From Patiria miniata (taxonomy: Eukaryota > Echinodermata > Asteroidea > Valvatida > Asterinidae): a stretch of DNA of 64,000 nucleotides. The stretch covers positions 11,521,774 to 11,585,773 of the forward strand of contig NW_024037071.1 in NCBI RefSeq assembly GCF_015706575.1, in the 5' to 3' direction. The translations under genes and the position numbers were made by a program. This document shows, piece after piece, positions 38,401-50,400 of this stretch. The stretch's first letter is position 1. Each line of letters begins with the position of its first letter. Under the pieces are notes generated by a model, which saw only the letters and a list, made by a program, of their open reading frames with translations, ran no database searches and was not told the origin of the DNA.

Positions 38401-41400
38401 TTCCACCATGCAGACTGGGAAAATTGGGAATTCTCCGAAAGCAGAATCACCAGAATTTCCATTCAGTGTTGGAGGAAGCCGTCTTACATCTCACAAATGA
38501 CCCACCGATGGAGCCTGCTCTTCTGCTGAAGGAGCCTGCTCCCAACTGGCCCCGTCCAAAGGGTCGCCCGCGTTTGCGTTGGACGGACAACTATAAGACT
38601 TCAGGGCACTAGCTGAGGCTGAATCTGTCAGCCGGTTGGAGACTTGCCCAGAACCGGCTGGACTGGAAACTGGGCTGTCAAGACGCTACGCTCTTCTCGA
38701 GCATGCAAAATGGATTGATTGATTGATTGATTGATTGTTGGAGGAACCAAAAATGGTGGCTTTAGACAAATTTAAGTTTAGCAAAACTTTTCGGTAATGG
38801 TAGGAGAATTTAAATGATTATTAATCTCCATGTCAAACATAGTTTTCCATAGTAGTTCACAATTTTTTCATCCTTTTGGGCATCCTCAATTTTGCCAGTC
38901 ACCGTCGAGGAGTGCTTACATATGGCTTGTTAGAATCCTGTCAGTCTTAAAGCTAACATTTGAGCCCTTCCAAGTCAACATATTCAACTGTTTTTTTTAT
39001 TTCAGAACATTAAAAGGTGTAAAATTAACAAGGACACTGTACCTTGGGTATCAGAAACCTCAATACTGTTTTCTGTGATATTGTGTTTAGCTCAAAATTG
39101 TATACACACCCCAACACTTGTTTGTTTGTTTGTTTACAGGGCCATGGTTCATTTCCCCAAACTGTAGTGGACAGCGCAATTGTTTCTATGGCTGATGTCA
39201 ACAACGCTGATCTATCCTCAGCTGCAGATGAGGTAATTCTCGCCCAAATGAAAGATGGTCCTTAGAAGTTCTAATTCCATGGAGTAATCAATAGAAAGAA
39301 ATTGACTAGAGGGAGGATTGAACCCGTTACCTGTGGTACAATGTACTGGTGCGCTCCCCACTGAGCTATCCAGCCTTGTGGTTTTCTAATGTCAGTGTTT
39401 TTGTTCAGGAAAAAAAAAGGAAACAGCGGTTTCAGTACTGAGGGTTTTCGGGCCAATCCGCCCTTTGTTTGACATTTTTAGGCATCTTGTTTGGGTAGTG
39501 TATACATGTTTGTAAGAGATCTAAATGCAAGTCTGGACAATTAGCATGCACCCAGGAATATGTTATACATGATTTGATTGAAACTCTGACATGTCTGATT
39601 TTTTCCTTTTCTTTATCATCTGATTTTTCTTTTTCTGTTAGGGTGCATCCAACTTCAATAATCTGCCAGAGACACTGAAGAACACTACTCAATCTCAAAT
39701 TGATGGTAAATTCCAGTTTTTAGTCCTAGTTAGGTGACACAAAAGATTGATTAAAGAACTTGTGGAATGCTGCAACATTGGTCTATCAATGGGGCTATCT
39801 AGCCCTGCATTATAGTACCTTCCAGTGTATTTCAGTGTCTTTTTATCCCCCTGGCTTTCAAGCCAGAAAGGGGGATATTGCCATGGTGTATTCCTTCTGT
39901 GTGCCTGTATGTCCGTCCGTGTGTCACAGTACAGGGTGTGTCTGTCCATGTGTGTTACGCTCTGGTTAGGTTACATATAAACTGTAGTGCAGACATATGA
40001 ATAGTCAGATTTCTAATCTCAACCAAACATGGTGACAATAATCTTTGGGTAGGGGGTCTTAAGATGATTTTGAGTCCTTTAAGGTCAAAGGCCATCTTGG
40101 GGTCAAATGGGGTCATTGTTGATTTTGGTTAGGTAAAGTAAAATGTGTTGTCATATGTAAAGTCGGACTTCACTCTTAACCAAACTTAGTCACAATAATC
40201 TTTGGTTAGGGGGACTTCAGATGACTTGAGACATGAGGTCAAAGGTCATCTAGGAGTCAAATGAGGTCATTGTTTATTTTGGTTAGGTACACTGGAAAGA
40301 GTGCTTACTAACTTAATGTATATATACTGCCACCATACCAGGGGATCACTCTTAACCAAACTTACTCACAATAATCTTTGGTTAGGGGGACTTTAGAAGA
40401 CTTGAGACATGAGGTCAAAGGTCATCTAGGGGTCAAATGAGGTCATTGTTTATTTTGGTTAGGTACACTGGAAAGAGTGCTTACTAACTTGCTGTATATA
40501 TACTGCCACCATACCAGGGGGATCGTGTAAGCTTAACTTGCCGTATTGTTATCCCCCTGGCTATAAGCCAGAGGGGGATATATTGCGATAGCGTATTCCT
40601 TCTCTGTGTCTGTCTGTTATGTTTTGGTTAGGTTAACTCTTGTCAACACGATAACTTAGAAATACTGTGCTCATTATTATTACATTCGACCAAGAGGGCC
40701 TAGTTTTCACCCCAAAAAAGTATAATCTTGACACCTTATAGCCTGGTCCACCGTCCTTTTCACTGAGATCGTAAAGAAACTTTGTTTCAATTTACAGTGG
40801 TAAAGTGTTAAATAGGACTTGGAATTAGAATTCACAGCAAAATTTAATGATGGTCCTTTACTTTTCATAACAGGGCACCCTAAGATTGAATTAGACTCTG
40901 TTTGGTAATGAATGCTACAATGCATATACAATGTATGGTTTATATTTTGATTTTCAGCTATCGTGAGCACCATCAATGGTTTGAGTGGGAGCATCTTTGA
41001 TCTTCTTTCAGCAGCCACCAGTCAACTGGCAGGGGTATGTATAAGCCACTGTTTTTTTCCCCACTTATTCCTCAGGGCATCCTGTTTTATTTCTTTGGTT
41101 CTCATTTCCAACAGACCCTATTGTGGGCTCTCGACCCCCTCCCCAAAAAACTGTTTTATTACCACTGACCTTGTCTGGAACTCTCTCAACAACAAAAATT
41201 AAGAAATGAAAAAAAATATGAATAAAAATTCAGGCAATCGTATTCTGTATTATTTGAAAAGCTATTGAAAAGGAATAAAAGCAGGAAAAAGTAGGAATTT
41301 AAAAAATGTGTTATTCATGGAGTATCCTGCTGACTCCGTTTTCTAGCTGCTTTGCGGCAAAATGGCAGCATTGAGCTTTATACTCCCCAGGGAGCTGAGA

Positions 41401-44400
41401 TGGTATTTGGAATGTTTCTTTGGCCCAATGAGCAGGGTAATAATGATGTAGCACCTTAAACACCAACACTGGTGGATATGGGCACTTTATAAATACACAT
41501 TATTATTATTATTATTGTTAGATTGTCGGTCAGGTTGATGGGTATAGGGATACAATCAACAGCTTCACACCATTCATCCAGGATTACGATCCGTACAGGT
41601 AAGTCAGGTGCACTGTCATGTGACAGTGGTCAGAACCCCTTAGAATCAATCCTCATCAGTATTTGTTGTCAAATTCCAGCGTAAGCAGTTTTACAGACAG
41701 ATCGGAAGTGTGCAGTGAAGGTTTTGTATTAATTGTGGGACATTTCGTGCTACAAATTGGGATCTGCAGAGCATAAAACTTTGCTACATTGCTGTGCAGC
41801 ATATGCTGTAAAATTAAAAAGTATACCTTAAAGTCTTTTGCGTCAATGATTTTAGTTTTTAGAAATAGGGAATGTTTTACCCAGTCATTCTCTGAAATCT
41901 TCCATATCATCATCATAAAATGAATATTCATTGTGTACATTTTCCTGGAAGTAAGAGTATTATTCCTTTGACACATTTCTGACCATTTCTTGGAGGAGTA
42001 CAGTGTTTCTTGGGTCATTGAAACCAAAATTTGTAAAGAGACAGCAGCAGCAAATTGTGCAAAGTATTGGAAAAGTCAAAGCAAAATATCACAGATTCAT
42101 TTCTGATATTACCAGTTTATAAAATTAATTCAATATTGGGCTTTGCCTTCACCAGCCTGTTTTTATAACCACTGAATACTCAGTGTACAACTATTGTGAG
42201 AAAAAAAATCACTCTTGTAAGCAGGAGTTCGTGGGTTTGAGTCTCACCTAAGTATTTATTTTCTCACAGTCACTCAGGACAACACTGAGTATACAGTGGT
42301 TATAAAAATACGTCAGTGAAGGGCAAAACCCAATATTGAACTTTCATCACCCGGACGCAAATTCCACCGTACATGCCGTATGTATAAAATTGAATTGTTT
42401 GTGTGTTTCCATTAATGAATGATTCATATTGGTCCAAAAAATGAAATGCAGAATACATATCAGTTTCCATTCGTCGTTTTGTCTTGGTCTTTAACAATGA
42501 GAATATGCACAGAACTAGTCTGATAAAAATGCATGGTCATTGTGGGTTTTTGTATGTTTGTTTCAGGAGTTATGCCTTGATTGGATTCTACAGTGTCCTG
42601 CTAGTCATTGCAGTCTTGTTCCTCTTTGGTCTCATTCTGGGAGTTGCTGGATACAACAGTGATGTTTCTCCAGCCCATCGAGGGAACTGCTCCCATTGTG
42701 GTGGCGTCTTCATGATGGCGTGCGTACAATTAAGTGAACTTGGAGTGCGACTTTTAAATTATTTATTTATTTTTGTTTGTTTTTTAGTGAGGCGCGGGTT
42801 TAAGATTGTTGGGATTCAGGTGGTCCATACTCACAGGAACATACATGTGCACTGCACCTGGTTATCCTTTACCCCTGAGGACTTGGAACAATGGGTAACT
42901 TGCGATAACAGTAGCCCTGAGGACTAAAGCCAAGTCCTCGGAAGGTTTTCATGCAAAACCTTGTGGGACATGTTGAAAAATATCCACACAATCGGAACAA
43001 ATGAAGGGAGCAATAAGGGTCCTGATAATAATAGTAAAACCAGACTGTGTGAAATGGGCTGTGTTAGAATGTTGCAGATTTGAAGAGCGAAAACTTGCGG
43101 TAGCGTTACTTTTTTGCCAAACATATACTGTTTTTTTTCTTGTTCTTTTGGCATGGCATTGTAATGATGTTACCTGATATACATGTATTTCCATCTTTTG
43201 GGGGGGGGGGAAGGGGGAGGGGATATTGTCACAAGTAATCTGCCACTGAGGCATCCCGTTTTAATAACACAAGAAAATTACCGATTTTGTCTTTTTATGT
43301 TGGAAGCTATTGAAGTCAGTAGGCATCAAATGTTGCTGTTGATGGAATATGTTGGATTCAACAGGCTTTTCACCTTGTTAGATCCTGTTGGATTCAGACT
43401 TCACGCTAGTGCATGGTGCCTCAAGAAAAATACAACGAGAGTTTGGGCTGATATGGTACTTGCACTTTAACATTCCCTTGCAGAGCCGTTGGCATTGCGT
43501 TTATCTTCCTGACTTTCTTCATGCTGTTCACCATGCTGCTGTTCATTGTTGGAGGACCTGTTGATCGTCTCGTCTGTGATCCATTGGTATCTGGGGAGCT
43601 GTTTGCAGAGGTAAAAGAAAATTGGCAGGCAATATTCACAGATGAAAATCTTTTTTTGATACAAACTATTTGTGGAAATGTACTTGAATATTTGACTACA
43701 TAACTAATTGCTGTAATAAGATTGAAGTTTTAAATCTCACTGCTCAGACATTGAGCTGATGTAGATTTTGTAGAGTCTACACTACCACATGCAAGTTCAA
43801 TGTGCGTACAGCTTGTATGTGCATTGATCACTGCAGTAAGATACCCACAATTCTTTTTAGCATCTACCTTTCCCTTAAAAAAACAAATTACCCTTGGATA
43901 AGGTGGTTGGCACAATCCCAAAATGATCTTTGCTTTACTAGAAAATTATGTTCCCAATCAGAGCGTTCCAAATGGAAAGTAGAGAGTTTATGATTTGAGA
44001 GCACTGAACCTTTTAACCAGTTCAACAAGTTTGATAAATGTGCCCTGTAAAATTTGAAAAATCTGAATGGACAAAGTCATGACGTTTTAAGTTGGGTAAG
44101 TGAAGATTATTCAGTTTAACATTTCATTAATGGATTGTTTTGTTCCATTTTCAATTTTACGTTTTGGGTTGATCCTTGATCGGTCAATATCACTGTTCCT
44201 GACAGAAAGCACAAGAACACCAACCCACTCAAAAATCCCAAGCCCCAAAATCTCTGAACTTCCACACATGACACTTTTAAAAGAAAATTGAATCGATGCA
44301 AAGACTGACATCCATGTACTATAAATATACTGGCATGTGACACTTGGCTTAGATTTGTGTGAAAAGTAGAACAGGGAAAATGATTTATCAGCCACTTTAT

Positions 44401-47400
44401 GATATCGTTTTCAGAAGAATGAGAGTGTCCTTTCAATTTTAATGTCATCATTTTTGTCTTCTTTCAGACCATCGACAAGAAGGATGCCCTTGGCCCTGGA
44501 TACTTCCTGGGACAGACTCTCTTTCAAAACGGCAACATATCACTCACCCTCACTGGCATTCTTGAGTAAGTCTGGCATGCTTAGAGTAAGGATGTGACTT
44601 TGCGTTTAATTTTGTAAACGTTTAGCAAATATTGTAAATAACGTTTAAAAGTTCAACCGTTTAACAAAGGCTGATGTCTGCCCATTATGTCGTCAGACCG
44701 GTATGGTTGACGAGATAAATCAACAATGATTAACATAATCAATAGCAGGCAGTTATTAAACAAATAAAAACCTAAGTATGTTTACCCCAAATATAATAAT
44801 AATTAATATTAATAATTTTTATTAAAGAGGTTTAAAACATTGTAATAATTTATGCTACATACATGTATGTTTAACTCAAAGGAGGATCACATGGACGTAG
44901 GTCCCTTTGTTATAATCCGGGTTTCGTTTAATCATTTTGGGAAATGTGTAAATGGATTAAGATTTTTTGTTTGTTTAAACGTTTAAACGTGTACATGTCA
45001 CATCCTTAGCTTAGAGATGAAGTAATTATTACCAGAGTGGAAAAGTAATAAATGGGAGGTGGGAAGTGTGGGGGGAGTGGGGGGGGGGGTTTACTCAGTT
45101 GGTAATGGGAATTCCAAGGTTACTCAAAATGCACATATTGGAACCCTTTTATTGTCATGGATCTGTAGCTTATGTAGTAAATGATCTTCCTGTTATCATT
45201 CATTGCGGAAACGAATTCTGAAAGCGCAAGCTTAACAAAATTATTTTATTTCTGTATTTTGTTTTCATTGCTTTTAGTGACTGTGAAGCTAACAAGGCTG
45301 TGTATGAAGCCTTTCAGTTGGATAGCTACTTGAACATCTCTGCACTACTGGACTTCCAACAGGTGGGCATCATGTGAATTTTGTATTAAAATGTGCAGCC
45401 AGTCACATGATCACAGTGACAGTCATATGATCATATTGTACTATCACATGATCAAAGTGTAAAATCACTTGATTTTTTCAAATGCACTAGCAATACATTT
45501 TTTGAAAAAAAGTGAGCCGAGTCAGTTTTGGATAATTTTTAGCAACAGTTTCACTGGTGATTTTTTTTTTCTCATTGAAGCAGTTCTATCATCTGAAATT
45601 CCTGATAGATTTTTATCTCGCAAAAAAAGTAGTGGAAACATTGACCATTGTCTTGACTAAGGGTAAGGTAGATCATTTGTCATTTATCCCTTTTTTTTTC
45701 ATTTGAAGCAATAAGGTGCAAAAATCTAAAGACGGATGCTGACTAACCTGATGAAGATTTAGCTCAGTGAATGCTGTATTTTCGGAGAAAACAATATTCT
45801 AGGATCTTGATTTCAATTCAAAAGTTGCCGAGTCATGTTTTGAATTGCGGCCGAAATCAGCATCCGGGACACGTTCTCATTCAGCCGATTGCAGCTATTC
45901 GATGTCACACACTGAACCTATAAATAATAGCAACCACGTGCGCGTCGTGTTAACGCTTGCACGCATCCATTCACGGATTACAAATTAACTACAAATGGAA
46001 ATTTACAAAAATGCGTCACTCATCCCATCTTTGGAAATGGCCTTCTTTTATTGTTTCCTTCAAAATGAGAGCTTGCCAAAAAGAATAATTTCAGAGGAAG
46101 GTTTTTGCCATTACTATCTTTAAGCCAAGTAGGCCTATGCTTGTCAACAATAATTTCATGTTACTTTTTGGATAGCTGCAAATGATGCACTCTACCTTTA
46201 AAGTCCTGCAACTACATGTACATTACTTGCTATGTGTTGCTTTATTAAATTGCAGATAACATTTCCAGCGCCGTAAAGTTTTCTAGGTTTTATGAAAAAA
46301 TTCAGATTCATGAAAAAATTGTAATAGCCGACTTACGCTCCAGATAGTGCCTCCTATGCAATGATGCACTGCAGTTGCAAACGAAGGTATGAATGTTCTA
46401 TAAATGCTTTATCAGGGCCGTTCTATCCTTTCTACATGTATATCCTAAGTTTGTCATTTTTTTTGTGCTTAAATTAGGGTATCATACAATTATATGTATG
46501 TTTTTGTGTATCGTGACAGTTTATTCCCGACATTGGTAGCCAGTTTACCAACGTGACCGGTGATCTGACTGACGTGGACATTCTCACTCCTTCCACAAGG
46601 CAGATCTTGATCGACTTCCGTGATTCGCCGGCAGATAACATCAACTGGACGCTCTTCAAAGAGGAGGTAACCACTGACCAATACTCATGCTTTTATGAGA
46701 GTGTGAACCAATTAGTTATACTGCTTGAGTAATTATCTCTGCAGCAGAGTTTTCAGAATGTGGGTTTAGCATGTAAGTTTCACAATGAAATGTTGATTCT
46801 TGTGTCCTTGAGTAGGATTCTTTACCACAATAGGGCTCGTTCAATCACGGCCATTTCTGTAGGAGAAGTGCAACTGTGTATTTTACGCAATTTAGCATGC
46901 ATTGTGTAGGGTTGAAAATGTTCCAAACACGCGCGATTGTTGCTCAAAATGTGTTTGAAATACAATGCAACTGATGCGCGTAATGCAAGTTGACGCTCAA
47001 AATGCTGATGCAAGTGGATGGTCTGTAGGAAATGACGTTATTTGAACGAGACCTATAGTACTTTCACTTATGTGTCATTAATGCCTGTGGATTGTTTCTG
47101 TTGGCCAACAGCTTGCTAAAGATCTGACCAACGATGTCAACAGTGCCGATGACCTCTCTGTCCTTGCTGGCCTGCTCAATACATTTGCTTCAACGCTGTC
47201 AGGTGTAAGTTGGCATTTTTTCAATCAAATAGCTAACACTTTTTCAAAGGAATATTTCCAAGCCTTATTTGATCAGTCTATATGTAACTATATGCTCAAA
47301 GGCTAAGCTGACTCAATGTTTGATTTGAATGATATCAATGTGGAACTCGGAATCAGATTAGTGACTCAATATTATTTTAGGGTATGACTCCTTTTAGTAG

Positions 47401-50400
47401 CTGATTCCAGTTCCCTGAAATTTGATTACTGACCCTTAAATGTAAAATAAATTTTGGCAAGTGATCACATTATACAGAGGGATTTTACCTCTATATTATT
47501 CATCATTCGTGATTCACTACTGCAGTTTATTTGTGATATCCGAAGGCTTTCACATTCTGAATGGAATTGTAACTTCTGGATGGAATCCGAATCAATCCTC
47601 TTGCCACACCATACATCGATGGGCTTCATGGCAAGAAAAAACATTTATGGTTACAAAAAACTCCTTTTTCTGGTATGACAGTTTGTGTGTTTTATTAGGA
47701 AGTCAGAAGCTAATCCGTGTGTTTTATTCCCTACAGGGTGACGTTACTACCTTTCAAAATTTAGCAACCACTCTGAGTGACATACAAACCAACTACATCG
47801 CACCTCTCCTGACCGAAAGGGTAACGCTTGTTGAAAATGTTTCTTCGAACCTTTCTAAACTGTTAACAAGTACTGTCAGTCTATCTGCATTACATCACCC
47901 CATTACTCGTACACGTGCAGCAACTCACATCACCATACAAGCCTGAGCACCACTTGCTTGTGGCTCCATCTGCAAGGCAGAGTTTTTTCTGCTGCAGCCC
48001 CTTGCCTATGGAACAGTCTGCCAATAACACTCAGATCACAACCTGATGTTGATTCTGTCAACGGCATGTCTCAAAACAAACCTTAACCCTAACCGCCCCA
48101 AATCCTTCAAAATCCTCTTTACCAAAGTGGAGGAATTTTGAGGATTGAGGTTACATGGCAAAAGTGCGTTACTGATTTTGTAGGATGCACTTTGTCAAGG
48201 TCTTAGGCCTGACCTTGTGTTGTTTTTGCTCAGCCATGCATAAATATAGGCCTCAATTATGCTTGAATCCTCCGTACTGCTCCAGGATGTCACTGGCCAA
48301 GCCTCAACATATTGACAATCACTGCCGCAGGATTTTGCAGGATTCAGGCAGTGGTCATCCCTCCATGGACCATATTCGAGAATTAACGGAGGATTTTGCA
48401 GGATTGAGGCTACATCCCAGCAAAAAGGCCTAGGGAGTTGGGGTTGATCTTGTCAGTAGATACTTAAGACCCCAGCGCAGTGAATACATGTAGGTTTTCT
48501 AGACACAAGGCTTCATAAGTTTGTATAATTATTCTCCTCCATTCTATGTTAAGGCGACACTTTGTGCTAACCTTTTCTATGCGAGGTCAGCGCAAACCAT
48601 TAGGGTGAGAATTTGGTGTCGCCCTATTATTTTAACTACCATTTGGAGAAGGAATTTTACTGTCGCAAATAGCTTAAACAGCTTAGTTGAGAAGAGAAAC
48701 CCTCAAATATGGAGTTTCATTGAGGCAGGATAAGATAAAATTGGGGTTAGGGATCATTGAAATTTATGCACAAGTCTATGGAAGTGTCACCCTTTATTAG
48801 TATTCAGAAGAATTATTATTGTTATTGTTATTATTACGGAAAATGGGTCATTTGGGAGACATTCCCATAGATTTGTGCACAAAATTTTTCAAATTTCAAT
48901 GTGCCCTAACCCAATATTTCCTTGTCCCTTTTCCACAAATTTCGGTCTGTTTACTAATTAGACCCCGAGCAACAAATATAATCCAATTATGACGGCAAAA
49001 TTTTGCCTCTAAAGGAGGGCTGTGACATTAGGGAGACATGAAAATGTCTCCCTAATGACGGATGTCTCCCATCGTGCGGAGAAATTACGATAACGTGTCT
49101 CCTTAATGGTACCTTTGCACGTATTATTCGTAATCCAGTAGCCATTATACAGAGTTTTTCTGGCATCGCAAATTTAGCCAGCACAAGCAATGAAACCTTT
49201 CGCTAAGAATAAAAGTCCATATTTAATTGTGACTTGTATCAGACGTCCATTCTATGAAGCCCTTTCATATATTGCTTTCGAAGAGACTATTTATCCATTT
49301 TTTTTCTTTGCACAATCATCGTCTTTCTTTCTTTCTTTTTCAAATTACACACTACATTTCTAAGGCCATTTATTTGTTAAGGTGTGCCCCTGCAATATGT
49401 CCTGCCAAATTTGTCGGAGAATGTTTTTATCTCTGCTGTTTTGGCAAACAGGATCGTGGAGATTTGTTAATTGATTATTGATGATTTATTGTCTTCTAGG
49501 ACACTCTTTCAACACACATCACAGATCTAGAGAGTGTGACAAGTACCATAGATGTGAGTAGATCTTTGGGTTTCAGTCCCATTATTATGAACTACATGTA
49601 TGTGCAGAGCCAAGAATACTTGTTTGGGTTTTTTTGCACATACTGGCATGTCTTGAGTTCTTGGAAAGTCTGGAAAAAAATTTGACTTGCATTTAAAAAT
49701 GAAAGCTTTAAAATGTTTGCAGTTGTCCAGGGAAAGCCCGGAATTTGGGCATTGAATCCAGGAAAGTCCGGGGATGTTTATACTCATCCTGGAAGTTCAG
49801 GAAGATTTTAGACATATCCTGGAAAATTCCGGAATTTTCTGACATACCTTTGAAAATTCTGGAATTTGTGATTGTGCCCTGGAATTTCTTGAATTCTTAA
49901 ATTAATTAAGTATGTTGTATATTTCCGTCATAGTTCTAATAAAATAATTCTCAACAATTTTGAACATACATGTATGTGACCCTCCACCACAAAAACAGTC
50001 GCTTGGACCAATGTTTGTAAAGCCAATATCCTTGGAAAGGATATTGAATAAGCTTTCCAATGACGTGTCGAGTATGGGAGTAGACTCTGACTGAGGTATA
50101 GCTATTTCAGTTCCCAGTTTCTGGGCCTCGGAAAGTTTTTAAAACTTGAGAAAGTTGTCATTAACATTTCCCAAATGGACTCCTTAGGAAATATATTCAT
50201 ATTGTAGCTTCAAACACCTACATCTGAATTTTATTAATTTTGCCTGTACAATTTATGATAGAGAACCGAAGTGAATACATCACACGCACAAGTATGTGTG
50301 TAAAAGACATTAGTGCGTAATTGAGCCGCGCGTACTCCATTCGTTTGCACTACACTTCCCGGTTCAAAATGACGTCACTCTTCGGTACTCTATAGGCTGT

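Noticed and set aside
41656..42027. 123-codon minus-strand open frame in intron 11
   Set aside because: Low-complexity composition, no recognisable family and no conserved context.
42721..42927. Read-through of exon 12 into the following open frame
   Set aside because: The family homology stops at GGVFMMA and resumes in exon 13 with the right phase; the intervening sequence shows no membrane segment.
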